23,329 bases of DNA from CAUZEO01 sp963578625 (GTDB taxonomy: Bacteria > Verrucomicrobiota > Kiritimatiellia > SLOV01). The position numbers and the translations under genes were made by a program. Below, piece by piece: positions 14,894-23,103 of this stretch. Where the stretch lies: the NCBI GenBank assembly GCA_963578625.1, contig CAUZEO010000037.1:1-23329 (forward strand), in the 5' to 3' direction. The notes beneath the pieces were generated by a model. The model was not told the DNA's origin, did not search any database, and was given only the letters and a program-made list of their open reading frames with translations. The stretch's first letter is position 1. Each line of letters starts with the position of its first letter.

Positions 14894-16270
14894 TTACTGT
14901 CTCCAACGTGCCCCGTCGCTGCTTCCGAGAAATACGAACGGTTCGGAATCGCCGGCTTTGCTGACTTCGGCGGCAATGGAGCGTACGCACGCGATGCCGT
15001 GTGGATTGTCGCAAAGGATGCAGACCGTCCCTCCGCTTCCTCCGCCGGTGATCTTTGCGCCGTAGACTCCTCGTTCCGGGCCCGCGTCCATCACGCGGCT
15101 TACGATGTAGTCGGTCGCATGATTCCCCAGGCCGCATGCGTTGTAACTTTCATGCGCTTCGACCATGAGCGCGCCCAGCGACAGCTTGATGCTTCTGCCG
15201 GTATCCCCGTCCGAGACGGACTCGAGTTCCTCGAGCAGTTCCATAAAACGGGTGACCCGTTCGTGTTCGAATACGGGATGCCGTGTTGAGGGGAGGACCC
15301 CGTATAAGGACCCCGAATTGACCTCGGTAACGGAATCGATGGTTGTGCCGCACGAACTCAGGAATTCACTTCCGCTCATCGTCTCCGGAAGCAGGTCGGC
15401 GAATTCGCGGGCGAAGCGTTCGCATCCCAGATTTGCAAGATAGCCTTCAAAGGGAAGATCGGTTCGGTTTCCGGTTTCTCGCGCGTGCTGAATGGCAGCG
15501 GGATCCAGACCAAGATGTTGAGCGATGAGTGAATAGCCCATGAATGCGGCGGTGCGGACGTCGCCGTAGGATGCGCCGCTCACGGCATGCCGCACGCCCG
15601 AGTCGATTCCAGCGAAGCAGATGCCCTCGGGAATGGGGACGCCGTCCCGCACGTCATCCGGCTGGCAGAGAATAGGGAGGAGTTCACCGTTCCGGCCGTG
15701 ATAGCAGGTGAGCTGATCCATCAGACCGCAAGGCGCTCCCACGACTTCGTTCTCCACTTTCTGGCACAGCACCGGAATATCGTTGTCGGCCAAAGGCGCA
15801 TCAATGATTTCGCCGATCGCACACATGGCGGCAACCTCCAGCGACGCCGACGATGACACGCCTTTTGCGGTTGGCACGTCTGACTGGACATACAGGTCGC
15901 ACCCCGCCAGGGGTACGCCCAGCTCCTTATGAAGAACGAGGAAGCAACCCGCCACGTAGCCGCTCCATTCACATCCGGCCGGAATGGAATTACGAAATGC
16001 AGCGTACGATGGCCCCTTGATTGCCGCTCCAATCTCGTCGATGTCGTACTCTACCAGGGATTTCGCGCCGATCGCCGACGCGTTGTCGCTATAGATGCGG
16101 ATGGTGAGGTCCGGCCGCGAAGCGATAGTGACCCTGGTGGCTTCCTGGATGGGCATTTCCAGGACCAGGGACCCGGAATAATCCGCAATGCCGCCGATGA
16201 CGTCGAGTCTCCCCGGCGCGGATGCGGTGATGGTTACGGCATCGGGTGAAAAGAATTCATTGCGCTTCAT
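14894..16270 (-). CDS. GHMP-family sugar kinase, L-arabinokinase/galactokinase-like
   Basis: A 458-residue kinase expected to phosphorylate a sugar at C1 using ATP. Motif 1 is APGRLDVIGGIADYSGSLVL (18-37). This GRLDV-GGIADYSGSLVL form is that of plant L-arabinokinase rather than the GRVNLIGEHTDY of galactokinase. Motif 2 PTAKGVSSSASLE is at 133-145, a catalytic Asp185 is in GLMDQLT, and motif 3 GAKITGGGSGGTV is at 404-416. I choose ATG 16270 because it overlaps the DUF2851 stop (ATGA); 21 further in-frame codons upstream (Met at 16333) lie inside that gene and have no kinase character. The product, a sugar-1-phosphate, is a natural substrate for the nucleotidyltransferase downstream. Arabinose, galactose or a uronic acid are all possible substrates. 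Confidence 0.85.
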   Translation of the reverse strand: MKRNEFFSPDAVTITASAPGRLDVIGGIADYSGSLVLEMPIQEATRVTIASRPDLTIRIYSDNASAIGAKSLVEYDIDEIGAAIKGPSYAAFRNSIPAGCEWSGYVAGCFLVLHKELGVPLAGCDLYVQSDVPTAKGVSSSASLEVAAMCAIGEIIDAPLADNDIPVLCQKVENEVVGAPCGLMDQLTCYHGRNGELLPILCQPDDVRDGVPIPEGICFAGIDSGVRHAVSGASYGDVRTAAFMGYSLIAQHLGLDPAAIQHARETGNRTDLPFEGYLANLGCERFAREFADLLPETMSGSEFLSSCGTTIDSVTEVNSGSLYGVLPSTRHPVFEHERVTRFMELLEELESVSDGDTGRSIKLSLGALMVEAHESYNACGLGNHATDYIVSRVMDAGPERGVYGAKITGGGSGGTVCILCDNPHGIACVRSIAAEVSKAGDSEPFVFLGSSDGARWRQ

Positions 16271-17793
16271 GATCGATCGGAAAAGTGGCCCTGGTAAGCC
16301 CGGAGGGCAGCAGGCAGCGTGCAGGTTGCGCACCGCGAGCGGTCAATCAGACAATAGTCAAAAAAGATTTGTATCAGCCCCTGGCGTCGCAGCGCATTGC
16401 GATAGAGGGACGGCGCCTGGTCCGGCCCGAAGAGAAAGTTTGCTGTTCGCCGGACGAGTTCGTTCTCCTCGTCGCTCTTCAGCTGGTTCAAGAGATCGCC
16501 CGGCGCCTGGCTTCCTCCGATGCATGCGCAATAGGGAACAAAAATATTCGCGAGTATGGCATCTCCCCGCGCGTCGCCGATCAGCGCGACTTCAGAATCG
16601 TGCCTTCGACCGCCGATGGCAAGGCGCCTGGACCAGTACCCCTCATTGCCGCTCTGCCAGGCGGATTTTGCGTGGGCGATCGCTTTGGAAGGCGGCAGCG
16701 ATGCGGCAGCTCTCCATCCCGATTCGGGCATGCCGGGATTCGCAAAGATGCGGGCCGCGGCCATGAGCCGCCGCAATGGATGGTTCGCTGGGCGCAGACC
16801 GGAGAGCCGCCAGTCCTCGGGCCGGAGACCGTCGCTCCAGGATTCGTCGCGCAACCGCCACCAGCGCCGCCACAAGGACCGCATGAAGGAGGTCGTTTCT
16901 TCGTCCCACTCCCGTGAGAGTTGGTCGGGCAGAAGTCCCGCGGCGCCCGCCAGCACGGCATAGGCATCCAGGGCGTCTTCTTCGGCGCAGGCGCGCAGCT
17001 TTTCCACTGGAACCAATGTTGCCAACCGGCGGAAGGTTTGCTTGTTGTGCTTGTAACCGAGGGCCGACATGATTTCTTCGTAGAGGGCCTGCTGTTCGCC
17101 GACGGCATCGATACGATCCGCCATCCGGGCCGCCTTGGTGCGCAGCCTTTCTTCCCCCGCGGCGTCAAGCAGCGCTCCCTTTCCGTCGCCCGTCCAGTGC
17201 CGGAGAACTTCCGAACACGGCGGTACCTGGGCGCGGGCGGCATAGGGGTACGCCGTGACATCGATGCTCTCGAAAGCGAAAGCCGGGTTTCTGGTGCAAT
17301 ACTCCTGCAGGCTTACCTGGACCGTGCCGGGCGGCAGCAGGTCTCCGCGTACCGTGCCGGGTAGCCAGGTGACGTGGCATCGCACCCGGTTGTATCTCGG
17401 ATCGCCCTGGTGACCGTGCTGTTTCCATCCTTCGGGACCGATGTGGATCTCCACGTCACCCTGGATTCTTCGCCCACCCTCCCCCAGACGCAGGACCGCT
17501 CCCAGAAAATCCGGGCCCGCTTCCAGGTTCCAGATGCCGGGATGCTCTACCTGCAGTGTTTCACGGGCGGAGGTATGAAGGGTCGCCGGTCGAAGTTCCG
17601 GATCAAACCAGATGCATTGCACATGGCGCTCGGTTCCGTCGAAGCGTACCCTGCCTCGCCCGCCTTTCGACGCCATTGCGAGCCCGGGCTCCTGGACCCG
17701 GTCCGGCGGTGGCTGCAGCGTCCGGTACGCCGCCGAGCGGGCGAACTGCCGGCGCAACATCGCCGAAAAATCATAAAAAATAGTGGATTTCAT
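16267..17793 (-). CDS. DUF2851 family protein
   Basis: A 508-residue protein of unknown function. The N-terminal half shows the family hallmarks: VEHPGIWNLEAGPDF (82-96), GDVEIH (112-117) and a W-x2-HGHQGDPRYNRVRCHVTW stretch. The C-terminus carries FDYCLIDRSRCATC, a cysteine cluster typical of the family end and possibly metal binding. No signal peptide or membrane segment is seen. It is the first large gene of the leftward cluster, and its stop overlaps the kinase start by 4 nt. The start ATG directly follows the TGA of a 14-codon upstream ORF, and the only Shine-Dalgarno-like AAGGAG is 19 nt away, too far to serve it well. Its place in the sugar operon may be functional or incidental, since DUF2851 occurs in many contexts. 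Confidence 0.85.
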   Translation of the reverse strand: MKSTIFYDFSAMLRRQFARSAAYRTLQPPPDRVQEPGLAMASKGGRGRVRFDGTERHVQCIWFDPELRPATLHTSARETLQVEHPGIWNLEAGPDFLGAVLRLGEGGRRIQGDVEIHIGPEGWKQHGHQGDPRYNRVRCHVTWLPGTVRGDLLPPGTVQVSLQEYCTRNPAFAFESIDVTAYPYAARAQVPPCSEVLRHWTGDGKGALLDAAGEERLRTKAARMADRIDAVGEQQALYEEIMSALGYKHNKQTFRRLATLVPVEKLRACAEEDALDAYAVLAGAAGLLPDQLSREWDEETTSFMRSLWRRWWRLRDESWSDGLRPEDWRLSGLRPANHPLRRLMAAARIFANPGMPESGWRAAASLPPSKAIAHAKSAWQSGNEGYWSRRLAIGGRRHDSEVALIGDARGDAILANIFVPYCACIGGSQAPGDLLNQLKSDEENELVRRTANFLFGPDQAPSLYRNALRRQGLIQIFFDYCLIDRSRCATCTLPAALRAYQGHFSDRS

Positions 17794-17838
17794 TCAGTCA
17801 GAAAGGTGGCTGCTCCTTCCGCCCCGCTTGACTACCAT
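17794..17838 (-). CDS. Possible 14-codon upstream ORF before DUF2851
   Basis: ATG at 17838 begins MVVKRGGRSSHLSD and stops at TGA 17796-17794, directly against the DUF2851 ATG in the same frame. A candidate -10 (TATTAT, 17856-17851) ends 12 nt before this ATG, so the transcript would start only about 6 nt upstream. It could be a leader peptide coupling translation to the main gene, or chance. Confidence 0.3.
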   Translation of the reverse strand: MVVKRGGRSSHLSD

Positions 17839-17850
17839 TGAGTCCCCCTC

Positions 17851-17878
17851 ATAATACCGGTTTCGATTTGCCACTCAA
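17851..17878 (-). promoter_or_regulatory. Candidate promoter of the leftward sugar cluster
   Basis: On the minus strand TTGAGT (17878-17873), a 16-nt spacer and TATTAT (17856-17851) fit a housekeeping-sigma promoter (4/6 and 5/6 matches). It lies in the 134-bp divergent gap between DUF2851 and the ABC operon and would drive the leftward cluster. Confidence 0.45.
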
Positions 17879-17881
17879 ACT

Positions 17882-17910
17882 TTGATTCGGAAATTCGGCA
17901 GGGGTAGGGT
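17882..17910 (+). promoter_or_regulatory. Weak candidate promoter of the ABC operon
   Basis: TTGATT (17882-17887), 17 nt, then TAGGGT (17905-17910), about 17 nt before ATG 17928. The -10 is poor (3/6). Confidence 0.2.
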
Positions 17911-17927
17911 CTCGCGGCCCGTTTGGA

Positions 17928-18878
17928 ATGGACATAATAGATGTTAAAAACCTGACCAAGCGCTATCCGGGACGCACTGCGGTCAGCGATATTTCATTTC
18001 GGGTTGCGCCCGGTGAAATTGTCGGTTTTCTTGGTCCGAATGGGGCTGGAAAGACGACAACAATGCGAATCCTGTCCGGATTTCTGCCCGCGACCGGCGG
18101 AGATGTGAACATCGGGGGCCGCGACGTCTCGAAGCAGTCCCTGGAAATCCGTCGTCACATCGGATATCTGCCCGAAAGCTGTCCGCTGTACCCTGAGATG
18201 CGCGTGTCGGAATATCTGGGGTATCGCGCCCGGCTGAAGGGACTGCCCCGGGGTCGACGAAAAGAGCGGATTCGCACCGTGCTGGAGATGTGCGGGCTCC
18301 TCGATGTAAGGCGCCGTGTGATCGGGCACCTTTCAAAAGGGTACCGGCAACGCGTCGGGTTGGCGGACGCGCTGGTACATGATCCCGAGCTATTGATTCT
18401 CGACGAACCGACGATCGGACTCGACCCGAATCAGATCCGGGAAATCCGCAACTTGATCCGGGATCTGTCCGGCAAGCACACGATCCTGCTTTCCACGCAC
18501 ATCCTCCCGGAGGTCGAAGCGATTTGTGAGCGGGTGCTGATCCTTGACAAGGGGAAAATCGTAGCCTCGGACACGCCCGAAAATCTTGCCGGAATCGTTT
18601 CGGGCAGTATCCGGGTGGTGGCGGAGATCAAGGGGCTGCAGTCGGAGATCATCAACACGGTGAAGGCGCTGCCGGGTGTGAACAATGTATCGGATCGGCT
18701 GGAAGGCGCGTGGGTCAAACTGGAAGTATCCGGGAAACTGGGTACCGATCTTCGCCAGAACATTTTTCAAACGGTAGTGGAGAACAAGTGGACGCTGCGG
18801 GAATTGCGGACGATTTCCACGACCCTGGAAGATGTATTCGGCGCGCTTACGTCCGGCGATAATCGGAGCAGGGGCTGA
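17928..18878 (+). CDS. ABC transporter ATP-binding protein (GldA/ABC-2 type)
   Basis: A 316-residue ATPase that powers an ABC-2 exporter from the cytoplasmic face. Walker A GPNGAGKT is at 36-43, the Q-loop region reads GYLPESCPLYPEMRV (79-93), signature LSKGYRQRV is at 135-143, Walker B LLILDEP at 155-161 and the switch His191 in LSTHIL. The YLPE-PLYPEM form with a ~90-residue C-terminal regulatory extension is typical of ATPases paired with GldF/GldG-like partners. No clear ribosome-binding site precedes the ATG. It overlaps the permease by 1 nt (TGATG), so the two are co-translated. The exported or moved substrate is unknown; a gliding role should not be assumed outside Bacteroidetes. Confidence 0.92.
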   Translation: MDIIDVKNLTKRYPGRTAVSDISFRVAPGEIVGFLGPNGAGKTTTMRILSGFLPATGGDVNIGGRDVSKQSLEIRRHIGYLPESCPLYPEMRVSEYLGYRARLKGLPRGRRKERIRTVLEMCGLLDVRRRVIGHLSKGYRQRVGLADALVHDPELLILDEPTIGLDPNQIREIRNLIRDLSGKHTILLSTHILPEVEAICERVLILDKGKIVASDTPENLAGIVSGSIRVVAEIKGLQSEIINTVKALPGVNNVSDRLEGAWVKLEVSGKLGTDLRQNIFQTVVENKWTLRELRTISTTLEDVFGALTSGDNRSRG

Positions 18879-19627
18879 TGTTCGTGCAGTTGACCCTGTG
18901 GCGGAGGGAAATGGCCGCCTACTTCCTGTCTCCCATCGCGTACGTTTCCTCGATTTTCTTTCTTCTGATCACCGGATTCAATTTCTACCTGGTGGTAGGG
19001 CTCTTTTATTCGAAGGAGTACACGATCCCGGACGTCATGGAGCAGCTTCTGAGTTCACCGTTGTTCTTTTGGCCGACGTTCCTGCTGATTGTTCCGGTAC
19101 TGACGATGCGGACGTTCGCGGAAGAGAAGCACTCCGGAACCATTGAGACGCTGATGACCGCGCCGGTGACCGAGCGCGCGGTGGTGCTGTCCAAATTCAT
19201 GGCTGCTCTCGCAATGTTCTTGTGCCTGTGGCTGCCGACATCCGCCTATCCTTTCCTGCTGGAGGTCTTCAGCGAGGAGGTGGCGCCTTTGGATATCTGG
19301 CCGGTGGCCTCGGGATATCTCGGGGTTCTCCTGTTGGGAATGTTCTACTTGAGCGTCGGCGTGCTCTGCTCCGCGCTGACCGGGAGCCAGGTGGTGGCGG
19401 CAATCGCGACCTATGCGATGATGGGGATTCTTTTCTTTGGGGGGCTGGTTCATACCTATGTCGCCGCGGATCTGATTCGTGAAATCAGTCTCTACATCTC
19501 CTCTTTTGAACATCAACAGAAGTTTGTACGCGGCATCGTCGACAGCCGGCCGATCGTGTTTTACGCAAGTGGAACGGTGCTGGTTCTCTTCGCGACAATT
19601 CGCCTGCTGGAAGGGCGCCGGGGCTAG
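18878..19627 (+). CDS. ABC-2 type permease (GldF-like)
   Basis: A 249-residue integral membrane protein with about six transmembrane segments (roughly residues 18-44, 60-78, 103-128, 141-168, 172-194, 225-243). MRTFAEEKHSGTIETLMTAP (77-96) is the cytoplasmic signature of ABC-2 permeases. GGAG and AGGGG precede the ATG, which shares one base with the ATPase stop. It should form the membrane channel with the ATPase at 17928 and the GldG-like protein downstream. Length matches family members of about 240-260 residues. Substrate unknown. Confidence 0.9.
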   Translation: MFVQLTLWRREMAAYFLSPIAYVSSIFFLLITGFNFYLVVGLFYSKEYTIPDVMEQLLSSPLFFWPTFLLIVPVLTMRTFAEEKHSGTIETLMTAPVTERAVVLSKFMAALAMFLCLWLPTSAYPFLLEVFSEEVAPLDIWPVASGYLGVLLLGMFYLSVGVLCSALTGSQVVAAIATYAMMGILFFGGLVHTYVAADLIREISLYISSFEHQQKFVRGIVDSRPIVFYASGTVLVLFATIRLLEGRRG

Positions 19628-19634
19628 CCCGCAC

Positions 19635-21125
19635 ATGCAGCAACCATCCAAAGACGCGAAGAAAAGCATTCGGCGGAAGTGGGGCCGCCGTTTCGTTTTT
19701 CGCATGAATTCCCTGGTAGCCGGCCTGCTTGCAGTGCTCCTGCTGGCCATGTTGAACTACCTTTCCTTTCGGCACTACAAGAGGGTGGATGTCAACCGGT
19801 CGACCTTTTACCAGCTCGCGGATCAAACGCAGAAGCTGCTGGGTTCGGTAAGCAATGACGTCAATGTGCTGATGGTATTCTCCGTCACCAACTTGCTGTT
19901 TCAGGATGTCGACCGGTTGCTCGAAGAGTATGAGTATGTAACCGACAAAATTCACATTGAACATGTGCAGCCGAATGTTGACCTTGCGCGCGCCCGGGAA
20001 CTGAAGGCGCAGTATTCCCTGCAGACGGAAAGTTCCGTGATCTTTGAAAGTGAGGGAAGGTTCGAAGTGGTGACGCAAGCCGACCTGGTCGATGCGGAGT
20101 ACGATACGATTCAGGTTCCCATGGTGCCGTCGGCCACTTTTTTCAAGGGGGAATTGATGTTTTCCTCGGCGATCAAATCGGTTGTGCACGGGACAAAGCC
20201 TGTCGTGTATGTCTTGCAGGGGCACGATGAGGCAAACTTCGACGACTACGATGAGGTTCGCGGCTATTCGGAAATCGCGCGGGCAATCCAACGAGAGAAC
20301 ATAGATTTGCGTACCCTTGTGCTGGGGGAGCGCAAGTCGGTTCCCGACGATGCGGACGGGCTGATTGTTGCCGGACCTCTGAAGAAGATCTCTCAACCCG
20401 AGCTCGATATTTTGCGGCGATATCTGGACGAGAGCGGCCGGATGCTGGTGATGCTTGAGCCAATGAACGACGCGGGCCTCAAGCCGCTGCTGGAAGATTG
20501 GGGCGTGCAGGTGGTAAACGACCTGGTCGTGGATCCGCAACGGATGCTGGAGGACCGGCCGGAGATGATGCTGGTGCGCGATTACGAACCCCATGCCATC
20601 ACGGATCCGCTTCAGGGCGTCGTGACCATGTTCTTTCTGCCTCGCTCCGTGCAGCCGGTCGCCGATGTTCCGGATGCGGCCGGCGCGGCGGATCGCCCGC
20701 GTGTGGTTTCTCTCGTCAAGTCGTCGGATGTAGGTTGGGCGGATACGGACCGGCAGCACAAAGAAATCCGCTTCGATCCCGAGAGCGATCAGCCCGGCCC
20801 GATTTCGATTGCGGTGGCCGTGGAAAAAGGTCCGGGGCCGGGGATCGACGTTGAGATTCAGTCCACGCGCATGGTTGTCATCGGGGATTCGGATTTTGTG
20901 ATGAATCATTACATCTCCGGCGGGAACAAGGACCTGATGCTCGGTGGGTTGAACTGGCTGCTGGAGCGCGATGACTTGATGGGGATTTCCCCGAAAGCGT
21001 ACGAAAGTTACCGGCTCGTCGTGAGCCGTGAGCAGTTCTGGTGTCTCTTTGGCATTGTGGTCGGCGGTATTCCGGGCGCCGTTGCGCTGCTGGGGCTGCT
21101 GGTTTGGGCATGGCGCCGAGCATAG
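19635..21125 (+). CDS. GldG-like ABC transporter auxiliary protein
   Basis: A 496-residue membrane protein. A single N-terminal transmembrane helix (about 26-45, after a basic RRKWGRRFVFR) leads to a large extracytoplasmic part starting VDVNRSTFYQLADQTQKLL, the usual opening of the GldG/ABC_transp_aux domain. FWCLFGIVVGGIPGAVALLG near 468-487 is a second, C-terminal helix ending in a basic tail. I start at ATG 19635, 7 nt after the permease stop; 52 further in-frame codons upstream overlap the permease and add nothing GldG-like. Known family members accompany ABC-2 ATPase/permease pairs and lie in the same operon, often followed by DUF4340 as here. Biochemical function is not established. Confidence 0.88.
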   Translation: MQQPSKDAKKSIRRKWGRRFVFRMNSLVAGLLAVLLLAMLNYLSFRHYKRVDVNRSTFYQLADQTQKLLGSVSNDVNVLMVFSVTNLLFQDVDRLLEEYEYVTDKIHIEHVQPNVDLARARELKAQYSLQTESSVIFESEGRFEVVTQADLVDAEYDTIQVPMVPSATFFKGELMFSSAIKSVVHGTKPVVYVLQGHDEANFDDYDEVRGYSEIARAIQRENIDLRTLVLGERKSVPDDADGLIVAGPLKKISQPELDILRRYLDESGRMLVMLEPMNDAGLKPLLEDWGVQVVNDLVVDPQRMLEDRPEMMLVRDYEPHAITDPLQGVVTMFFLPRSVQPVADVPDAAGAADRPRVVSLVKSSDVGWADTDRQHKEIRFDPESDQPGPISIAVAVEKGPGPGIDVEIQSTRMVVIGDSDFVMNHYISGGNKDLMLGGLNWLLERDDLMGISPKAYESYRLVVSREQFWCLFGIVVGGIPGAVALLGLLVWAWRRA

Positions 21126-21127
21126 GC

Positions 21128-22999
21128 ATGAAGTGGAAATCGACATTGGTTCTTCTGTTGCTCGTTGCCGGCCTCGGCGCATTTATCTGGTTGGTGGAGC
21201 GAGATCAAGCCGGCACCAAAATTCACCGCGCCCGGGCGCGCCGCGCGCTGGATGTAGATCCGGATTCCGTCACTTATCTGGAAATCACCCAGTCCAACCT
21301 GGTTATTTCGGCATCGTTGATCAATCACAACTGGCGTCTCGAGCAACCCATCCAGGGATACGCCGACAACGGCGAGATCAGAAGAATTCTGCAGGGGCTG
21401 GAGGCGCTTGAAAAAGGAGACGTCATTTCCGCGGCGCAGAGAGGCCGTAGCGGCCTTACGCTGAATGACTATGGGCTGGCGATTCCGAAGGCTCGCATTA
21501 CATTGCATCACCGGGGGCAGCCGATGAGTATCCTTGTTGGAGATCGTGCTCCCCTGGGGCCGTCCCTCTATGTCATGCAGACCAATCGGCAGGACATCGT
21601 AGCTACCAGCACCAACATTCTCGCCTTCCTGCCCGGCGATGTGGAGCAGCTTCGGTCGCGTTCGCTATTGCACGGGATCCCGCTGCGTGCGGAGCGCTTT
21701 GAAGTGAAACGGTCTGCAGGACTGCTGCAGATCAGCCGGCGAGACGACGGGCGGTGGCTGTTGCAGCAGCCGGTGGAGGGCCGCGCGGACAACGCATTCG
21801 TGCACGATCTTGTTCAGAAGTTTCAAACCGCGCGCATCGAGACGTTTGTGGAAGATGAGGTCGTCGATTTCGGCCCCTACGGGCTTGATGAGCCCCCGAT
21901 AGAAGTTCACATCTGGCCGGAAGGCGAGGCAGGGGCCCGGAACGTGCTTTTCGGCAATGCGGTCGAGGGCGATCCCGATCTGGTGTATGCGCGCGCGGAC
22001 GAATGGGCCTCAGTTTTCGCCGTTTCACGGAAGCTGGTGGTCGACGCAGAGTTGAATGCGGATATTTTTCGCGACCGCCGCCTGTACAACCTCCGGACCG
22101 CGGCGGTTAGATACATTGAGATCAGTTCGGGAGAGGAGACGATTGAACTCCAGAAAGATGATGCGGGAAGCTGGTATCTCACCAAGCCGGCCCAACGAAA
22201 CGCAGATGATGAACTGGTGTGGGCGTTGCTGAGCGAGTGGGGAAAAGCGCGCGTCGATTCCTTCGTATCCTGGCCGGGCCCGAATGAGACATCGCAAACC
22301 ACCGCGGACGCAGCTTTTACCCTGGTGCTGGCGATCGGGGATCCTTCCGCCGATCCCGACAACCAGCCCGTAGCTCTAGATGGCAGGGGCGCGGTGACTT
22401 TTCTCGTTCATCCCAATCCGGGAGATCCGGACACCTATCTGATTCACAATCCACGCGAGTCCCACGCCGTTGTGGTGGACCGAAAGGTGCCGGACCATTG
22501 GTCGATCAACCCGCTTGATTACTATGACCGGTTGGCGCTTTATCTTGTGCCCGAAGATATACGAAGCATCGAATTGACCCGGGGCGAGGATCGGCAGGCA
22601 GTGGAAATCGACGATGCCGGGGAGTTCCAGGCGGCGGGTGACGCGGGCCTGGTCGATGAGGTTACGGTCACGAATATTCTGAACGCGGTCATGCGGCTGC
22701 GTGTCAATCGATACGTGCAAGAGGATCCATCCGATGTCGAAACGTATGGTTTTGCAGAACCGTCCGCGATCCTCACGCTGGGGCTTACCGGAGAAGCGGG
22801 GATCAGCAAAAGCATCCTTCTGGGAGGGGAGGCTCCGCAGGACGGGATATTCGCCATGATTCGGGGACAGAGTACGGTTTTCGTGCTGCCTCGAAGCGTC
22901 GGTGACGAGATCCTGGGCAGAAACCTTGTTGAGCCCGAGCCCGCGGTAGAGAATGTCGAGGGGCCCGATGCACAGCTCGACGCGGAGACAGTTCCCTAG
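21128..22999 (+). CDS. DUF4340 protein with four repeat units
   Basis: A 623-residue membrane-anchored, mostly extracytoplasmic protein. Residues 4-22 form an N-terminal signal anchor (STLVLLLLVAGLGAFIWLV). The rest shows about four copies of a unit in which a strand such as VTYLEI or VRYIEI is followed by W-x-L-x2-P, AD/DN and a helix ending in R-x-x-x-FV: about 46-180, 183-305, 320-455 and 468-597, the last lacking the W-x-L-x2-P part. I start at ATG 21128, 2 nt after the GldG-like stop, because the hydrophobic anchor begins there; in-frame ATGs at 21110 and 21041 lie inside the upstream gene. It is the usual fourth gene of GldG-type clusters, presumably an outer scaffold or sensor for the ABC complex. 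Function is unknown. Confidence 0.87.
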   Translation: MKWKSTLVLLLLVAGLGAFIWLVERDQAGTKIHRARARRALDVDPDSVTYLEITQSNLVISASLINHNWRLEQPIQGYADNGEIRRILQGLEALEKGDVISAAQRGRSGLTLNDYGLAIPKARITLHHRGQPMSILVGDRAPLGPSLYVMQTNRQDIVATSTNILAFLPGDVEQLRSRSLLHGIPLRAERFEVKRSAGLLQISRRDDGRWLLQQPVEGRADNAFVHDLVQKFQTARIETFVEDEVVDFGPYGLDEPPIEVHIWPEGEAGARNVLFGNAVEGDPDLVYARADEWASVFAVSRKLVVDAELNADIFRDRRLYNLRTAAVRYIEISSGEETIELQKDDAGSWYLTKPAQRNADDELVWALLSEWGKARVDSFVSWPGPNETSQTTADAAFTLVLAIGDPSADPDNQPVALDGRGAVTFLVHPNPGDPDTYLIHNPRESHAVVVDRKVPDHWSINPLDYYDRLALYLVPEDIRSIELTRGEDRQAVEIDDAGEFQAAGDAGLVDEVTVTNILNAVMRLRVNRYVQEDPSDVETYGFAEPSAILTLGLTGEAGISKSILLGGEAPQDGIFAMIRGQSTVFVLPRSVGDEILGRNLVEPEPAVENVEGPDAQLDAETVP

Positions 23000-23053
23000 C
23001 GAATGATGGAGCGGGCTCTACCCATTCTCTCCTTCATGACCTTTCCTTGCACT

Positions 23054-23075
23054 GCTCGGGCTTGGAAGCCCAAGC
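23054..23075. repeat. Intergenic hairpin with TGGA loop
   Basis: GCTCGGGCT (23054-23062) pairs with AGCCCAAGC (23067-23075) around TGGA with one mismatch. It follows DUF4340 by about 55 nt; no T-run follows. Shape and loop resemble the hairpin at 10870-10888. Confidence 0.5.
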
Positions 23076-23103
23076 TACGTACCAGCCCAATGTCGCGTAA
23101 GAA

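Noticed and set aside
19485..21182. 565-residue open frame opposite the GldG-like gene
   Set aside because: A His/Arg/Gln-rich composition without motifs, mirroring the real plus-strand gene.
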